A stretch of DNA of 34,241 nucleotides from Natronospirales bacterium (GCA_020201335.1 JAIVGZ010000005.1:1-34241); one strand, 5' to 3'. Shown: positions 1-8,382, numbered from the stretch's first letter. Numbers and translations are program-made. Notes: a model not told the origin generated them from the sequence alone.

Positions 1-1
1 C

Positions 2-937
2 GCCGGTGCCGTGACGATGTTGCTGACCGACAACTACTTCGGCACGACCTTCTTCGACGCGGCCGGCGGCGGCGACCCGGTGATGTTCCAGCACATTTTC
101 TGGTTCTTCGGGCACCCCGAGGTCTACATCCTCATCCTGCCCGCGTTTGGCCTGGTGTCGCAGATCATCCCGACCTTCGCGCGCAAGAAGCTGTTCGGCT
201 ACGACGCGATGGTTTACGCAACTGCGTCGATCGCGTTCCTGTCGTTCATCGTCTGGGCGCACCACATGTTCACGGTCGGCATGCCGCTGGCGGGCCAGCT
301 GTTCTTCATGTTCGCGACGATGCTCATCGCAGTGCCGACCGGCGTGAAGGTGTTCAACTGGGTCGCAACGATGTGGCGGGGCTCGATGACCTTCGAGACG
401 CCGATGCTGTTCGCGATTGCGTTCGTGTTCCTGTTCACAATCGGCGGTTTCTCGGGCCTGATGCTCGCAATCGTCCCGGCCGATTTCCAGTACCACGACT
501 CGTACTTCGTCGTCGCGCACTTCCACTATGTGCTGGTGCCGGGGGCGATCTTCGCGATTATGGGCGGCGTCTACTACTGGCTGCCCAAGTGGACCGGCTA
601 CATGTACAACGAGTTCTGGGGCAAGGTTCATTTCTGGCTGTCCGCGATTTTCGTGAACATCACCTTCTTCCCGCAGCACTTCCTGGGGCTCGCGGGCATG
701 CCGCGGCGCATTCCGGATTACGCGCTGCAGTTCACTGAGTTCAATATGTGGTCGTCTGTCGGCGCGTTCGGCTTCGGTCTGGCGCAGCTTATCTTCGCCG
801 CGGTGATTATCGGCTGCGTGCGTGGAGGAACCGGGCGGGCGACCGCGCAAGTATGGGAAGGGGCGGACGGGCTTGAGTGGACGCTGCCCTCCCCGCCGCC
901 GTACCACACCTTCGAAACGGCGCCATACATCAAGTGA
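2..937 (+). CDS. ctaD: Cytochrome c oxidase subunit I, C-terminal part (5' end outside window)
   Basis: Catalytic subunit of an aa3-type terminal oxidase in the inner membrane, reducing O2 to water and pumping protons. The reading frame is open from the first base, so the N-terminal part lies outside the window. Visible motifs, in order, are [10 protein letters not shown] (CuB histidine, the cross-linked tyrosine and the D-channel glutamate), WAHHMF (two more CuB histidines), PTGVKVFNW (K-channel lysine) and [12 protein letters not shown] (heme a3 and heme a histidines). The glutamate and lysine together indicate a type A1 enzyme. Several hydrophobic helices follow, and the protein ends with a polar tail. 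The stop codon overlaps the start of the next small ORF, consistent with one operon continuing to ctaG and ctaE. Confidence 0.97.
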   Translation, partial: AGAVTMLLTDNYFGTTFFDAAGGGDPVMFQHIFWFFGHPEVYILILPAFGLVSQIIPTFARKKLFGYDAMVYATASIAFLSFIVWAHHMFTVGMPLAGQLFFMFATMLIAVPTGVKVFNWVATMWRGSMTFETPMLFAIAFVFLFTIGGFSGLMLAIVPADFQYHDSYFVVAHFHYVLVPGAIFAIMGGVYYWLPKWTGYMYNEFWGKVHFWLSAIFVNITFFPQHFLGLAGMPRRIPDYALQFTEFNMWSSVGAFGFGLAQLIFAAVIIGCVRGGTGRATAQVWEGADGLEWTLPSPPPYHTFETAPYIK

Positions 938-1059
938 TGATGGACGATCGCGAGGTCACACAGCGCAGGGCGGCGGGCCGGCGGCTCGCAATTGTCCTCG
1001 CGCTGGTCGCGGTCGCAGTTTATGGCGGTTTCATGTTGATACAGCACTACCGCGGGTGA
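937..1059 (+). CDS. 40-residue single-helix membrane peptide between ctaD and ctaG
   Basis: A small ORF starting at an ATG that overlaps the ctaD stop (TGATG) and ending 4 nt before ctaG. The product begins [11 protein letters not shown], has one hydrophobic helix (about residues 18-35, LAIVLALVAVAVYGGFMLI) and ends QHYRG. A charged N-terminus, single helix and short tail suggest an inner-membrane protein with the N-terminus inside. Small proteins of this kind often sit between ctaD and ctaG in proteobacteria and are sometimes annotated as small cytochrome oxidase assembly proteins. The role is inferred from position only. The tight coupling to both neighbours supports real translation. Confidence 0.7.
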   Translation: MMDDREVTQRRAAGRRLAIVLALVAVAVYGGFMLIQHYRG

Positions 1060-1063
1060 CCTG

Positions 1064-1597
1064 GTGAACGCACCGCTCAAGACTGCAAACCGGAGATTGA
1101 TCACGCAACTGCTCGTGATGGTGGTCGTGAGCTTTGGCTTCGGCTGGGCGCTGATTCCGCTATACGACGTGTTTTGTGAGGTCACCGGGTTTGGTGGACG
1201 TACCAGCGGCCAGGCCTATGAATCGACCACCGTCGTCACGCCGGATACCTCGCGCACCGTTACCGTGCAGTTCGTGTCGAACGTTGCGCAGAGTGGCGAG
1301 TGGGACTTTCGCCCACAGGTAGCCAGCATGCAGGTGCACCCTGGTCAGATGTACACGACCCATTACGTCGCGCGGAACCTGCGGGCGCACGAGACGGCCG
1401 GCCAGGCAGTGCCGAGCGTCTCTCCGGGCATCGCCGGCCGCTATTTTCAGAAGGCAGAGTGCTTCTGCTTCACGCGCCAGGACTTCACCGCGCACGAGCT
1501 GAAGGACATGCCGGTCATATTCATGGTGGACCCGCAGCTACCGCCCGAAGTAACGACGGTCACGCTCGGTTACACCTTCTACGACGCGAGAGGATAA
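1064..1597 (+). CDS. ctaG: Cytochrome c oxidase assembly protein CtaG/Cox11 (copper chaperone to CuB)
   Basis: Cox11-family protein that delivers copper to the CuB site of subunit I. At 177 residues it has family length. It has one N-terminal membrane helix (about residues 12-32), then IPLYDVFCEVTGFGG, which is characteristic of the family, and a periplasmic beta-rich domain. The copper-binding ECFCF motif is present with cysteines at residues 133 and 135. The C-terminal part (VIFMVDPQLP, LGYTFYDA) also fits. The start chosen is GTG at 1064, just after the small ORF; no ATG precedes the membrane helix. It lies in the operon between ctaD and ctaE, as in many proteobacteria. Confidence 0.95.
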   Translation: MNAPLKTANRRLITQLLVMVVVSFGFGWALIPLYDVFCEVTGFGGRTSGQAYESTTVVTPDTSRTVTVQFVSNVAQSGEWDFRPQVASMQVHPGQMYTTHYVARNLRAHETAGQAVPSVSPGIAGRYFQKAECFCFTRQDFTAHELKDMPVIFMVDPQLPPEVTTVTLGYTFYDARG

Positions 1598-1603
1598 GGA
1601 CAC

Positions 1604-2494
1604 ATGGCGGCACCAAACGGCGGCTACTACGTTCCCCACACGGCGCCCTGGCCGATCGTCGGTTCGGTCGGCATGTTCATGTTGCTGGGCGGGCTCGCGC
1701 TGAACATGCAGGGGCTGCCGGGCGAGTCTATGCGCCTTGCGAGCTTCGGCGGCATCGTCTCGTTGCTCGGCGCTGCGACCCTCATTTGGATGTTGTTCGG
1801 CTGGTTCGGCGATGTGATCCGCGAGTCGGAAGCTGGTACCTACAACGCTCAGGTTGACCGTTCGTTCCGACAGGGCATGAGCTGGTTCATTTTCTCCGAA
1901 GTGATGTTCTTCGCTGTGTTCTTCGGTGCGCTGCTGTACGCGCGCGTTTTCGCGTTGCCCTGGCTGGCTGGCGAAGGCAACAACTTCTTTACGAACTTCA
2001 TTCTGTGGCCGGGCTTCGAGGCCGCATGGCCGACCTCAGGGCCGGACCAGGTCGGCGGTGCGTTCCAGGCGATGGGGGCGTGGGGGCTGCCGGCGCTGAA
2101 CACCGCAATCCTGCTGACCTCCGGCGTGACGATCACCATCGCGCATTGGGGCCTGATGCAGGGTAATCGCGCGAAGCTCGTGTGGGGTCTCGTCGCGACG
2201 ATTGCGCTGGGCTTCCTGTTCGTCGGCCTGCAGGCGTACGAATATGTACACGCGTACCAGGACCTGAACCTGCGCCTGACGAGCGGAATCTACGGTTCGA
2301 CCTTCTTCATGCTGACCGGCTTCCACGGGATGCACGTGACGCTTGGCGCGATCATGTTGTGCGTGATCCTGGGGCGTTCGATGAAAGGTCACTTCAAGCC
2401 GACCGGGCACTTCGGATTCGAAGCGGTCGCGTGGTACTGGCACTTCGTTGACGTGGTGTGGCTGGCGCTATTCGTGTTTGTGTATTTGCTCTAG
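1604..2494 (+). CDS. ctaE: Cytochrome c oxidase subunit III
   Basis: Membrane subunit III of the aa3-type oxidase, which binds subunit I and stabilises the active site during turnover. The product has 296 residues and about seven hydrophobic helices. Recognisable parts are the N-terminal YYVPHTAPWPIVGS, the internal FSEVMFFAVFFGALLYAR (with the conserved helix III glutamate), the GFHGMHVTLG segment and the C-terminal WYWHFVDVVWLALFVFVYL. The start ATG at 1604 is 7 nt after the ctaG stop and follows an AGGA-type ribosome site (GAGAGGATAAGGACAC). Its TAG stop interlocks with the stop of the opposite-strand gene: CTAG at 2491-2494 serves both. Confidence 0.96.
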   Translation: MAAPNGGYYVPHTAPWPIVGSVGMFMLLGGLALNMQGLPGESMRLASFGGIVSLLGAATLIWMLFGWFGDVIRESEAGTYNAQVDRSFRQGMSWFIFSEVMFFAVFFGALLYARVFALPWLAGEGNNFFTNFILWPGFEAAWPTSGPDQVGGAFQAMGAWGLPALNTAILLTSGVTITIAHWGLMQGNRAKLVWGLVATIALGFLFVGLQAYEYVHAYQDLNLRLTSGIYGSTFFMLTGFHGMHVTLGAIMLCVILGRSMKGHFKPTGHFGFEAVAWYWHFVDVVWLALFVFVYLL

Positions 2495-2700
2495 CCGCCC
2501 AGGCCGTGCGGCACGATGACCCCGGTGAAAATGCCGAGCATCAGCAGCACAAACAGCAAGAGCGATAGCCCGATGCGCCAGCTCAATGCTCGCACCGTCT
2601 TCTTCGAGCCGTGGGGTTCCCGTACGAGGTAGAACATCGCGGAGCCGAGGCTGAACACGATGACGGCCAGGAACGCGATGATGACGAGGTTTACCCACAT
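2491..2700 (-). CDS. Small twin-helix membrane protein, DUF2909-like
   Basis: A 69-residue protein with two hydrophobic helices (about residues 3-25 and 43-64) separated by a basic loop (REPHGSKKTVRALSWR). Size, topology and location between ctaE and SURF1 on the opposite strand match the DUF2909 'twin transmembrane protein' family of proteobacterial cox clusters, whose function is unknown. The frame stays open upstream, but the chosen start (MWVNLVIIAF, ATG at 2700-2698) puts the first helix at the N-terminus and gives family size. Its start codon shares CATG (2698-2701) with the divergent SURF1 start, and its stop shares CTAG with ctaE. Confidence 0.8.
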   Translation of the reverse strand: MWVNLVIIAFLAVIVFSLGSAMFYLVREPHGSKKTVRALSWRIGLSLLLFVLLMLGIFTGVIVPHGLGG

Positions 2701-3400
2701 GCTGCGCAGTATAACGCCGTTCATCGCCGGCGCTCTGTTGCTCACGGCACTGTTATGGCTCGGATTCTGGCAGCTCGAACGCGCGGGAGAAAAGCGCGCG
2801 TTGCAGGAAGCATTTGCGTCATCGTCATCGGTAGCCGCGGCACCCATCGACGCGGGAGCGCCGCTGCTGGCGCTGCCACGCTTCACCCCGGTCCGATTGA
2901 CCGGTCGCTACGATTCCACGCGACAGGCGTTGCTTGACGCTCAGGTGCACGACGGCCACGCCGGCTATCGGGTGTGGACACCGTTTACGCTCGCGAACGG
3001 AGACCGGATACTGGTCGACCGCGGCTGGGTGCGCGCCTCGCCGGACCGCAACGAATTGCCGGATGTCGCCGTCGCCGAGTTCGAGCGCTCAATTACCGGG
3101 CATGTCGCGCCGCTGCCTCAGCCCGGCATCCGCGTGGGCGGAGGCGTGCAGGAAACAGAAGGCTGGCCGCGGCGGCTCGCCTGGCCGGATGCGTCGGCGC
3201 TCCAGGCAGCATGGGGCCACGCACTGCCACCAGTCCTGGTATTGCTCGCGGACGGAGAGGCGGACGGGTTCGTTCGCGACTGGAACCCGGTCCGCGTCGG
3301 GCCGGAGCGGCACATCGGTTATGCGGTGCAGTGGTTCGCGCTCGCGCTGACGCTCGCCGTGATCATCATCGTGCTGACAATTAGGAGCCGTAAGAAATGA
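2699..3400 (+). CDS. SURF1-family cytochrome oxidase assembly protein
   Basis: SURF1 (Shy1) proteins assist insertion of heme a into subunit I. The 233-residue product has the family's layout: an N-terminal helix followed by LGFWQLERAGEKRAL (WQ-x-x-R-x-x-x-K pattern), a periplasmic domain with LTGRYD, DRGWVRA and GYRVWTPF segments, and a C-terminal HIGYAVQWFALA preceding a second helix. The start chosen is ATG at 2699, which directly precedes the first helix. In-frame starts farther upstream (about 2660 and 2678) lie antisense within the DUF2909-like gene and are less likely. The stop overlaps the next start (ATGA at 3397-3400), so translation is probably coupled. Confidence 0.92.
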   Translation: MLRSITPFIAGALLLTALLWLGFWQLERAGEKRALQEAFASSSSVAAAPIDAGAPLLALPRFTPVRLTGRYDSTRQALLDAQVHDGHAGYRVWTPFTLANGDRILVDRGWVRASPDRNELPDVAVAEFERSITGHVAPLPQPGIRVGGGVQETEGWPRRLAWPDASALQAAWGHALPPVLVLLADGEADGFVRDWNPVRVGPERHIGYAVQWFALALTLAVIIIVLTIRSRKK

Positions 3401-3975
3401 CTGAGCCCCGGCAGGGACGAATGAAACTCATCGCGCTGGCGGCGCTATTCGTCGCGCCGCTCGCAATCGCGTGGTTGTGGTTCGGCAACATCGAGCGCTT
3501 CACGCCGACAGACAGCGCCGCGCATGGCGAATTGATTGCACCAGCACAGCCGCTCGGCGGGTTCGCGCTCGCTGGGGTTGCCGGAGGGCCCACGGTCACT
3601 GCCGAAACGCTGCATGGGCGTTGGACGATTGTGCAGATGGGGGGCGCACAGTGTGATGAGACTTGTCGCGAGTCGCTGTGGGAAGCCCGGCAGGTGCACA
3701 CGCGGCTTGGCCGCGACGCGGTCCGCGTACAGCGCCTGTATGTCGTCGCCGGTGACGTCGAAGTTACGGACCCAGCGTTCTTCGCCGATGAGCACCCCGA
3801 CCTGCTGCTGGCCCGGATTGATGCTGAAGACGCAGTATTCAGCGAGCTGGAGGCAGGTCACACTTACCTGGTCGACCCGCTCGGTAACCTGATGATGCGC
3901 TACGGCCCGGACGCCGAGCCGAAGGACCTGCTCGCCGACTTGAAGCGGTTGTTGCGCGTGTCGAGGATTGGATGA
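3397..3975 (+). CDS. SCO-like membrane-anchored thioredoxin-fold protein of the cox cluster
   Basis: A 192-residue protein with one N-terminal membrane helix (about residues 11-28) and a periplasmic domain. It carries CDETC (Cys86, Cys90), the CxxxC spacing used by SCO/Sco1 copper chaperones, and a C-terminal segment HTYLVDPLGNLMMRYGP resembling the HxxxxYLxDPxGxxxxxYG region of SCO proteins, though with the histidine closer to the YL. It is much more divergent than canonical SCO. Overlapping start and stop codons with SURF1 and ctaA place it firmly in the oxidase assembly operon. A role in Cu or thiol handling for the CuA site is inference. Confidence 0.8.
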   Translation: MTEPRQGRMKLIALAALFVAPLAIAWLWFGNIERFTPTDSAAHGELIAPAQPLGGFALAGVAGGPTVTAETLHGRWTIVQMGGAQCDETCRESLWEARQVHTRLGRDAVRVQRLYVVAGDVEVTDPAFFADEHPDLLLARIDAEDAVFSELEAGHTYLVDPLGNLMMRYGPDAEPKDLLADLKRLLRVSRIG

Positions 3976-4805
3976 AAAAAGAATCGCGAATCACAGATTC
4001 GCTCCCACTCACAGATTCGCTCCTACCTGGCGTGTTTTCGAAACTCGTGTTGATCGCGTTCGTTGTTACCTTCGTGGTGGTGGTGCTCGGCGCTTGGGTA
4101 CGCCTGTCCCTGCCGCTGGCGATTGCTGCGCTCGTCGTATTCCAGGCGCTGCTCGGCATGTGGACCGTGACGCTGCTGCTGAAGCCGGCAATCGTGATGG
4201 CGCACTTGCTCGGTGGGATGACGATTCTGGCGCTGTTGTGGTTGTTGCTGCTAAGGAGTGCCGGCATGCTGCGCGCGCCGCCGATTGCCGGCCTGCTGCG
4301 CGCGCCGCCGATTGCCGGCCTGCGCGGGCTTGCGTACGCGGCCGTTGCGGTCGTCGCTTTGCAGATTGCGCTCGGTGGCTGGACCAGCGCGAACTACGCG
4401 GCGCTCGCCTGCCCGGACTTCCCGACTTGCCAGGCCGAATGGTGGCCCGACATGGACTTCAAAGAGGGCTTCGTACTCTGGCGCGAAGTCGGCGTCGATT
4501 ATGAAGGCGGGCTGCTGGACCTGCCGGCGCGTGCTGCCATCCACAAAGCGCACCGGCTCGGGGCACTGTTCACGCTGCTGTTCGTCGGCGCGCTCGCGTT
4601 GACACTGTGGCTGCGAGGTCGGCAGCGCGTATGGCGCGGGCTCGGTGTCGCAATCGGCGGCATGCTTCTGCTGCAGGTGCTGGTCGGCGTTTTGACAGTG
4701 GTACGGGGTCATCCGCTCGCGCTGGCGGCCGCGCACAACGCCGGGGCCGCGCTGTTGCTGCTTTCGGTCGTTGCGCTCGCGTACGCCGCTGCCCGCAACC
4801 GGTAG
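3972..4805 (+). CDS. ctaA: Heme A synthase (COX15/CtaA) with large internal deletion and REP-derived N-terminus
   Basis: COX15/CtaA converts heme O to heme A. The 277-residue frame is shorter than the roughly 340 residues usual in proteobacteria. Helix 1 ends GAWVRLS (near residue 46) and runs directly into LPLAIAALVVFQALLGMWTV, which is normally helix 3. The first loop with its CPDWPGC-type motif and helix 2 with the E-x-x-H-R heme ligand are absent. Later parts are intact: IVMAHLLGG, CPDFPTC, AIHKAHRLGALF and LAAAHNAGAALL. Residues 4-18 are encoded by a REP-like repeat, and MLRAPPIAG/LLRAPPIAG is a 27-bp tandem duplication. ATG at 3972 has a GAGG site and overlaps the previous stop; GTG at 4032 is an alternative past the repeat. 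It is probably impaired, or the sequence or assembly is wrong here. Confidence 0.85.
   Translation: MKKESRITDSLPLTDSLLPGVFSKLVLIAFVVTFVVVVLGAWVRLSLPLAIAALVVFQALLGMWTVTLLLKPAIVMAHLLGGMTILALLWLLLLRSAGMLRAPPIAGLLRAPPIAGLRGLAYAAVAVVALQIALGGWTSANYAALACPDFPTCQAEWWPDMDFKEGFVLWREVGVDYEGGLLDLPARAAIHKAHRLGALFTLLFVGALALTLWLRGRQRVWRGLGVAIGGMLLLQVLVGVLTVVRGHPLALAAAHNAGAALLLLSVVALAYAAARNR
3981..4026 (-). repeat. REP-like palindrome plus partial second copy, inside the ctaA frame
   Basis: Read on the minus strand, a GTGGGAGC head leads into a perfect 7-bp hairpin (GCGAATC, loop TGT, GATTCGC; plus-strand 3986-4002). A second copy, GTAGGAGCGAATCTGTGA, abuts it at 4009-4026 without the closing arm. The head-plus-hairpin design resembles the REP elements mobilised by RAYT (TnpA-REP) transposases in Pseudomonas and Xanthomonas relatives. 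Similar heads occur at 12350-12357 and 20396-20402. REPs are normally intergenic; here the element lies just after the ctaA start codon. Confidence 0.7.
4266..4319 (+). repeat. 27-bp tandem duplication within ctaA
   Basis: Two adjacent 27-bp units (4266-4292 and 4293-4319) differ only at the first base and encode MLRAPPIAG and LLRAPPIAG. The unit is a multiple of three, so the frame is kept. It falls in the loop after the helix following IVMAHLL, where extra length is likely tolerated. This looks like slippage or unequal exchange. Confidence 0.9.
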
Positions 4806-4814
4806 ACTCGGCGC

Positions 4815-5687
4815 ATGGACTCCGCACGCCGCCCGACATTCGGTGATTACCTCGAACTCACGAAGCCGAAGGTCGTGCTTCTGATCGTTTTCACCGCAGT
4901 CGTCGGGATGTTCCTCGCGGTACCTGGCATGGTCCCGCTGGACGCGCTCGTGTTCGGCACGCTCGGCATCGGCATGGCGGCGGGTTCAGCTGCAGCAATC
5001 AACCACCTCGTCGAGCGGCAGATTGACGCGAAGATGGCGCGCACGCGCCTGCGCCCACTGCCGACCGGCCACCTCGGCGCGACGCAGGTGCTCGTGTTCG
5101 CGCTGACGCTGGGGTGCGTGTCGATGATTATCCTGACGGCGTTCGTTAACCTGCTGACCGCGGTGTTGACGCTGTTCTCGCTGATCGGTTATGCGGTTAT
5201 CTACACGATGTACTTGAAGCACGCGACGCCGCAGAACATCGTAATCGGCGGGGCGGCCGGTGCCGCGCCGCCGGTGCTTGGCTGGGTCGCCGTCACCGGC
5301 AGCGTCCACCCGTATTCACTGCTGCTTTTCCTGATTGTGTTCGTATGGACGCCGCCACACTTCTGGGCGCTGGCTATCCACCGCCGTGACGACTACGCGC
5401 AAGCCGATATCCCCATGCTGCCGGTCACACACGGCATTGAATTCACCGGCCTGCAGATCCTGCTGTACACGGTGCTGCTGGTTGTCGTATCGATCCTGCC
5501 GTGGCTCGCCGGCATGAGCGGGCTGCTGTATCTGGGCGCCGCGCTCGTTCTCGGCGGCATCTTCATGTATTACGCGGTGGCGTTGAAGTACTTCCCGAAC
5601 GACCGCCTGCCGATGCAGACCTTCTCGTACTCAATCGTGTACCTGATCGGCATTTTCGCCGCGCTGCTCATCGACCACTGGTTGTAA
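4815..5687 (+). CDS. ctaB: Protoheme IX farnesyltransferase (heme O synthase)
   Basis: UbiA-superfamily prenyltransferase that adds a farnesyl group to heme b, giving heme O, the substrate of CtaA. The 290 residues show the N-terminal [18 protein letters not shown], the first prenyl-diphosphate motif region ([20 protein letters not shown]), [20 protein letters not shown], and [20 protein letters not shown] with the second aspartate-rich region. About nine helices are visible. The start ATG is 9 nt after the ctaA stop, so it is in the same operon. The symbol cyoE is used for the same family; ctaB is chosen because the neighbours are aa3-type genes. Confidence 0.96.
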   Translation: MDSARRPTFGDYLELTKPKVVLLIVFTAVVGMFLAVPGMVPLDALVFGTLGIGMAAGSAAAINHLVERQIDAKMARTRLRPLPTGHLGATQVLVFALTLGCVSMIILTAFVNLLTAVLTLFSLIGYAVIYTMYLKHATPQNIVIGGAAGAAPPVLGWVAVTGSVHPYSLLLFLIVFVWTPPHFWALAIHRRDDYAQADIPMLPVTHGIEFTGLQILLYTVLLVVVSILPWLAGMSGLLYLGAALVLGGIFMYYAVALKYFPNDRLPMQTFSYSIVYLIGIFAALLIDHWL

Positions 5688-5784
5688 TGTGGCAGGCTAA
5701 AGCGTGCGGGAAAGCAGAAACAGAACCGTGGCAATGACCGCCGCGGTGATCACCACCTTCCTGCTGCGGAAGAAATCCAGCTGA

Positions 5785-6681
<897 letters not shown>

Positions 6682-6689
6682 GGCCCCGG

Positions 6690-6719
6690 ATGTTAGCACT
6701 CGCAGGGTTGGAGTGCCAA
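6690..6719 (-). promoter_or_regulatory. Predicted sigma-70-type promoter of rpoH
   Basis: On the minus strand, TTGGCA (6719-6714) and TAACAT (6695-6690) are separated by 18 nt, with TG one base before the -10 (extended -10, TGCTAACAT). Transcription would start near 6683-6681, at or next to the first ATG, giving a leaderless or nearly leaderless mRNA if that ATG is used. Confidence 0.6.
6693..6719. promoter_or_regulatory. CIRCE operator (HrcA binding site) over the rpoH promoter
   Basis: TTAGCACTC (6693-6701), a 9-nt spacer, then GAGTGCCAA (6711-6719). The CIRCE consensus is TTAGCACTC-N9-GAGTGCTAA, so 17 of 18 arm positions match, the spacer length is exact and the single difference is T to C in the second arm. 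One arm covers the -35 hexamer and the other covers part of the -10. HrcA binding would therefore block rpoH transcription. hrcA itself is not in the window. Confidence 0.9.
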
Positions 6720-6743
6720 ACGACGCCCGGGGTACCCTGAAAA

Positions 6744-7700
6744 TCAGGTTGGTTCGATTTCGTCCAGATGCCTGCCCACGGCGACCCAGGAGCCAGCCCA
6801 AGCGAGCAGGGCGCCGGTGCCGACCAACGCGCCGAAACCGCCCATTCCGAGCCCGGAGAGCGTGAATCCTGACCCGTAAAGCCCGGCGAGGCGCGCTACC
6901 GGGCCCTCAACCGCAAATAACGCGAACGCGACCAGGATTGCTGCGGTGAGCCCGCCACCGACCCCATACCAGAAGCCGGTGTACAGGAACGGGCGCCTGA
7001 TGAACGCGTCGGAGCCGCCTATCAGCTTTGTGACTTCGATTTCCTGCCGGCGGTTTTGTATGTCTAACCGGATCGTGTTGCCGACCGTGACGACAACGGC
7101 GATGCCGAGTAGTACCGCGACCACGATGATGCCGCGCTGGGCAATCGCGAGGATCGCGAATAGGCGCTGCAGCCACTGCGTGTCGAGTTGCACAAAGTCC
7201 ACCGCTGCGTGACGCTCAATTTCGCCGCGAAGCGGTTCGAGCGCGCCCGGGCTGGTGATGCCGGCGGGCGGTGCGACAACGAGTACGGCCGGCAGAGGGT
7301 TTTCTCGCAGGGTGTCGAGCGCCGCACCGAACCCGCTTTGCTCCCGGAATTCCGCGAGCGCTTCGTCAGGCCCGATGACGCGCACACTGCCGACGTCGTC
7401 GCGCGCCCGCAGTGTCGTCGCGAGTGCCTCCGCCTCCGGCACACGCACGCCGGGTTTCAGGAATACCGAGATGTGCAGCGCGCTCTCCCAACTGTTGCTA
7501 AGCGCGCGCATGTTGTCGACCACGAGGTGCAGCGCGGCAGGCAGCGCGAGTGCGATGCCGAGAACGCCGACCGTCATCGCGGTTGCAACCGGCGCACGCG
7601 ACAGGCGGCCGAGCGTCGACAGCAGTGAATGACCATGGTGCGCTGCCCAAGCGCCCAGGCGCCCGAACACCGTCGGCCCGCTCATGCTGGCCTTAGCCAT
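6744..7700 (-). CDS. ftsX: Cell division protein FtsX (ABC-like membrane subunit)
   Basis: FtsX forms an inner-membrane complex with FtsE and controls periplasmic amidase activators at the septum. The 318-residue product has a first helix ([24 protein letters not shown]), a large periplasmic loop (about residues 70-165, with [15 protein letters not shown] at its start) and three C-terminal helices, including [35 protein letters not shown]-type FtsX sequence read from separate parts. ATG at 7700 overlaps the ftsE stop by 8 nt. ATG at 7685, preceded by AAGG, is an equally plausible start. The stop lies in a small inverted repeat (CCTGA/TCAGG) ahead of the rpoH promoter. Confidence 0.93.
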   Translation of the reverse strand: MAKASMSGPTVFGRLGAWAAHHGHSLLSTLGRLSRAPVATAMTVGVLGIALALPAALHLVVDNMRALSNSWESALHISVFLKPGVRVPEAEALATTLRARDDVGSVRVIGPDEALAEFREQSGFGAALDTLRENPLPAVLVVAPPAGITSPGALEPLRGEIERHAAVDFVQLDTQWLQRLFAILAIAQRGIIVVAVLLGIAVVVTVGNTIRLDIQNRRQEIEVTKLIGGSDAFIRRPFLYTGFWYGVGGGLTAAILVAFALFAVEGPVARLAGLYGSGFTLSGLGMGGFGALVGTGALLAWAGSWVAVGRHLDEIEPT

Positions 7701-8382
7701 CGAAGGTTTCCCCGTCACCGTGCAGCGGACGGTCGGACAGCCGTCCGTGGTCGAGCATCAAGTGCCGCTTGCCGAGGCGGCGGATCAGCCTGTGGTCATG
7801 GCTGGCAATCAACACAGTAACGCCGACCTGGTTGAACAGGCCGAAGAGCTTCATGATTTCCACAGACAGCGCCGGGTCGAGGTTGCCGGTCGGCTCGTCG
7901 GCGATCAGCAACGGCGGCTTGTTGACGACGGCGCGCGCGATGCCGACGCGCTGTTGTTCGCCGCCCGAAAGAACGACCGGGAACAGGCGCTCCTTGTCGA
8001 GCAGCCCGACCTTGTCGAGTGCTGCGCGCACGCGCCGCCGCGCTTCGGAATGGCCGATGCCGGCGACGACCAGCGGCAGCGCGACATTGTCGAACACCGT
8101 GCGGTCGTGCAGCAGCTTATGGTCTTGGAAGATGATGCCGATCTTGCGGCGGTGCTGCGGTATGCCGCTCCGCTTCACGCCGGCAAGGTTGCGCCCGTCG
8201 ACAATCACTTGGCCGCGCGAAGTCCGTTCAAGCAGTGCGACCAGCTTCATAAGCGTCGACTTGCCGGCGCCGGAGTGTCCGGTCAGGAATACCATCTCGC
8301 CGGCCTCGATGAGGAAGCTGACGTCGGAAAGCGCTTCATAGCCTCCGGGGTAGCGCTTGCTGACGCGGTCGAACTGGATCAC
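7693..8382 (-). CDS. ftsE: Cell division ATP-binding protein FtsE
   Basis: ABC ATPase partner of FtsX that drives septal peptidoglycan hydrolase activation. The 229 residues match family length. Motifs are Walker A (GHSGAGKST), Q-loop region (GIIFQDHKLL), ABC signature (LSGGEQQRVGIARA), Walker B (LLIADEPTGNLDP) and the H-loop (LIASHD). The N-terminus MIQFDRVSKRYPGG is typical. The start overlaps the ftsY stop by 4 nt, so ftsY-ftsE-ftsX are likely translated in a coupled way. Confidence 0.97.
   Translation of the reverse strand: MIQFDRVSKRYPGGYEALSDVSFLIEAGEMVFLTGHSGAGKSTLMKLVALLERTSRGQVIVDGRNLAGVKRSGIPQHRRKIGIIFQDHKLLHDRTVFDNVALPLVVAGIGHSEARRRVRAALDKVGLLDKERLFPVVLSGGEQQRVGIARAVVNKPPLLIADEPTGNLDPALSVEIMKLFGLFNQVGVTVLIASHDHRLIRRLGKRHLMLDHGRLSDRPLHGDGETFDG

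Noticed and set aside
6731-6748. CCTGA/TCAGG inverted repeat at the ftsX stop as a terminator
   Set aside because: Stem is only about 5-6 bp and no T-tract follows; read-through into rpoH is likely.
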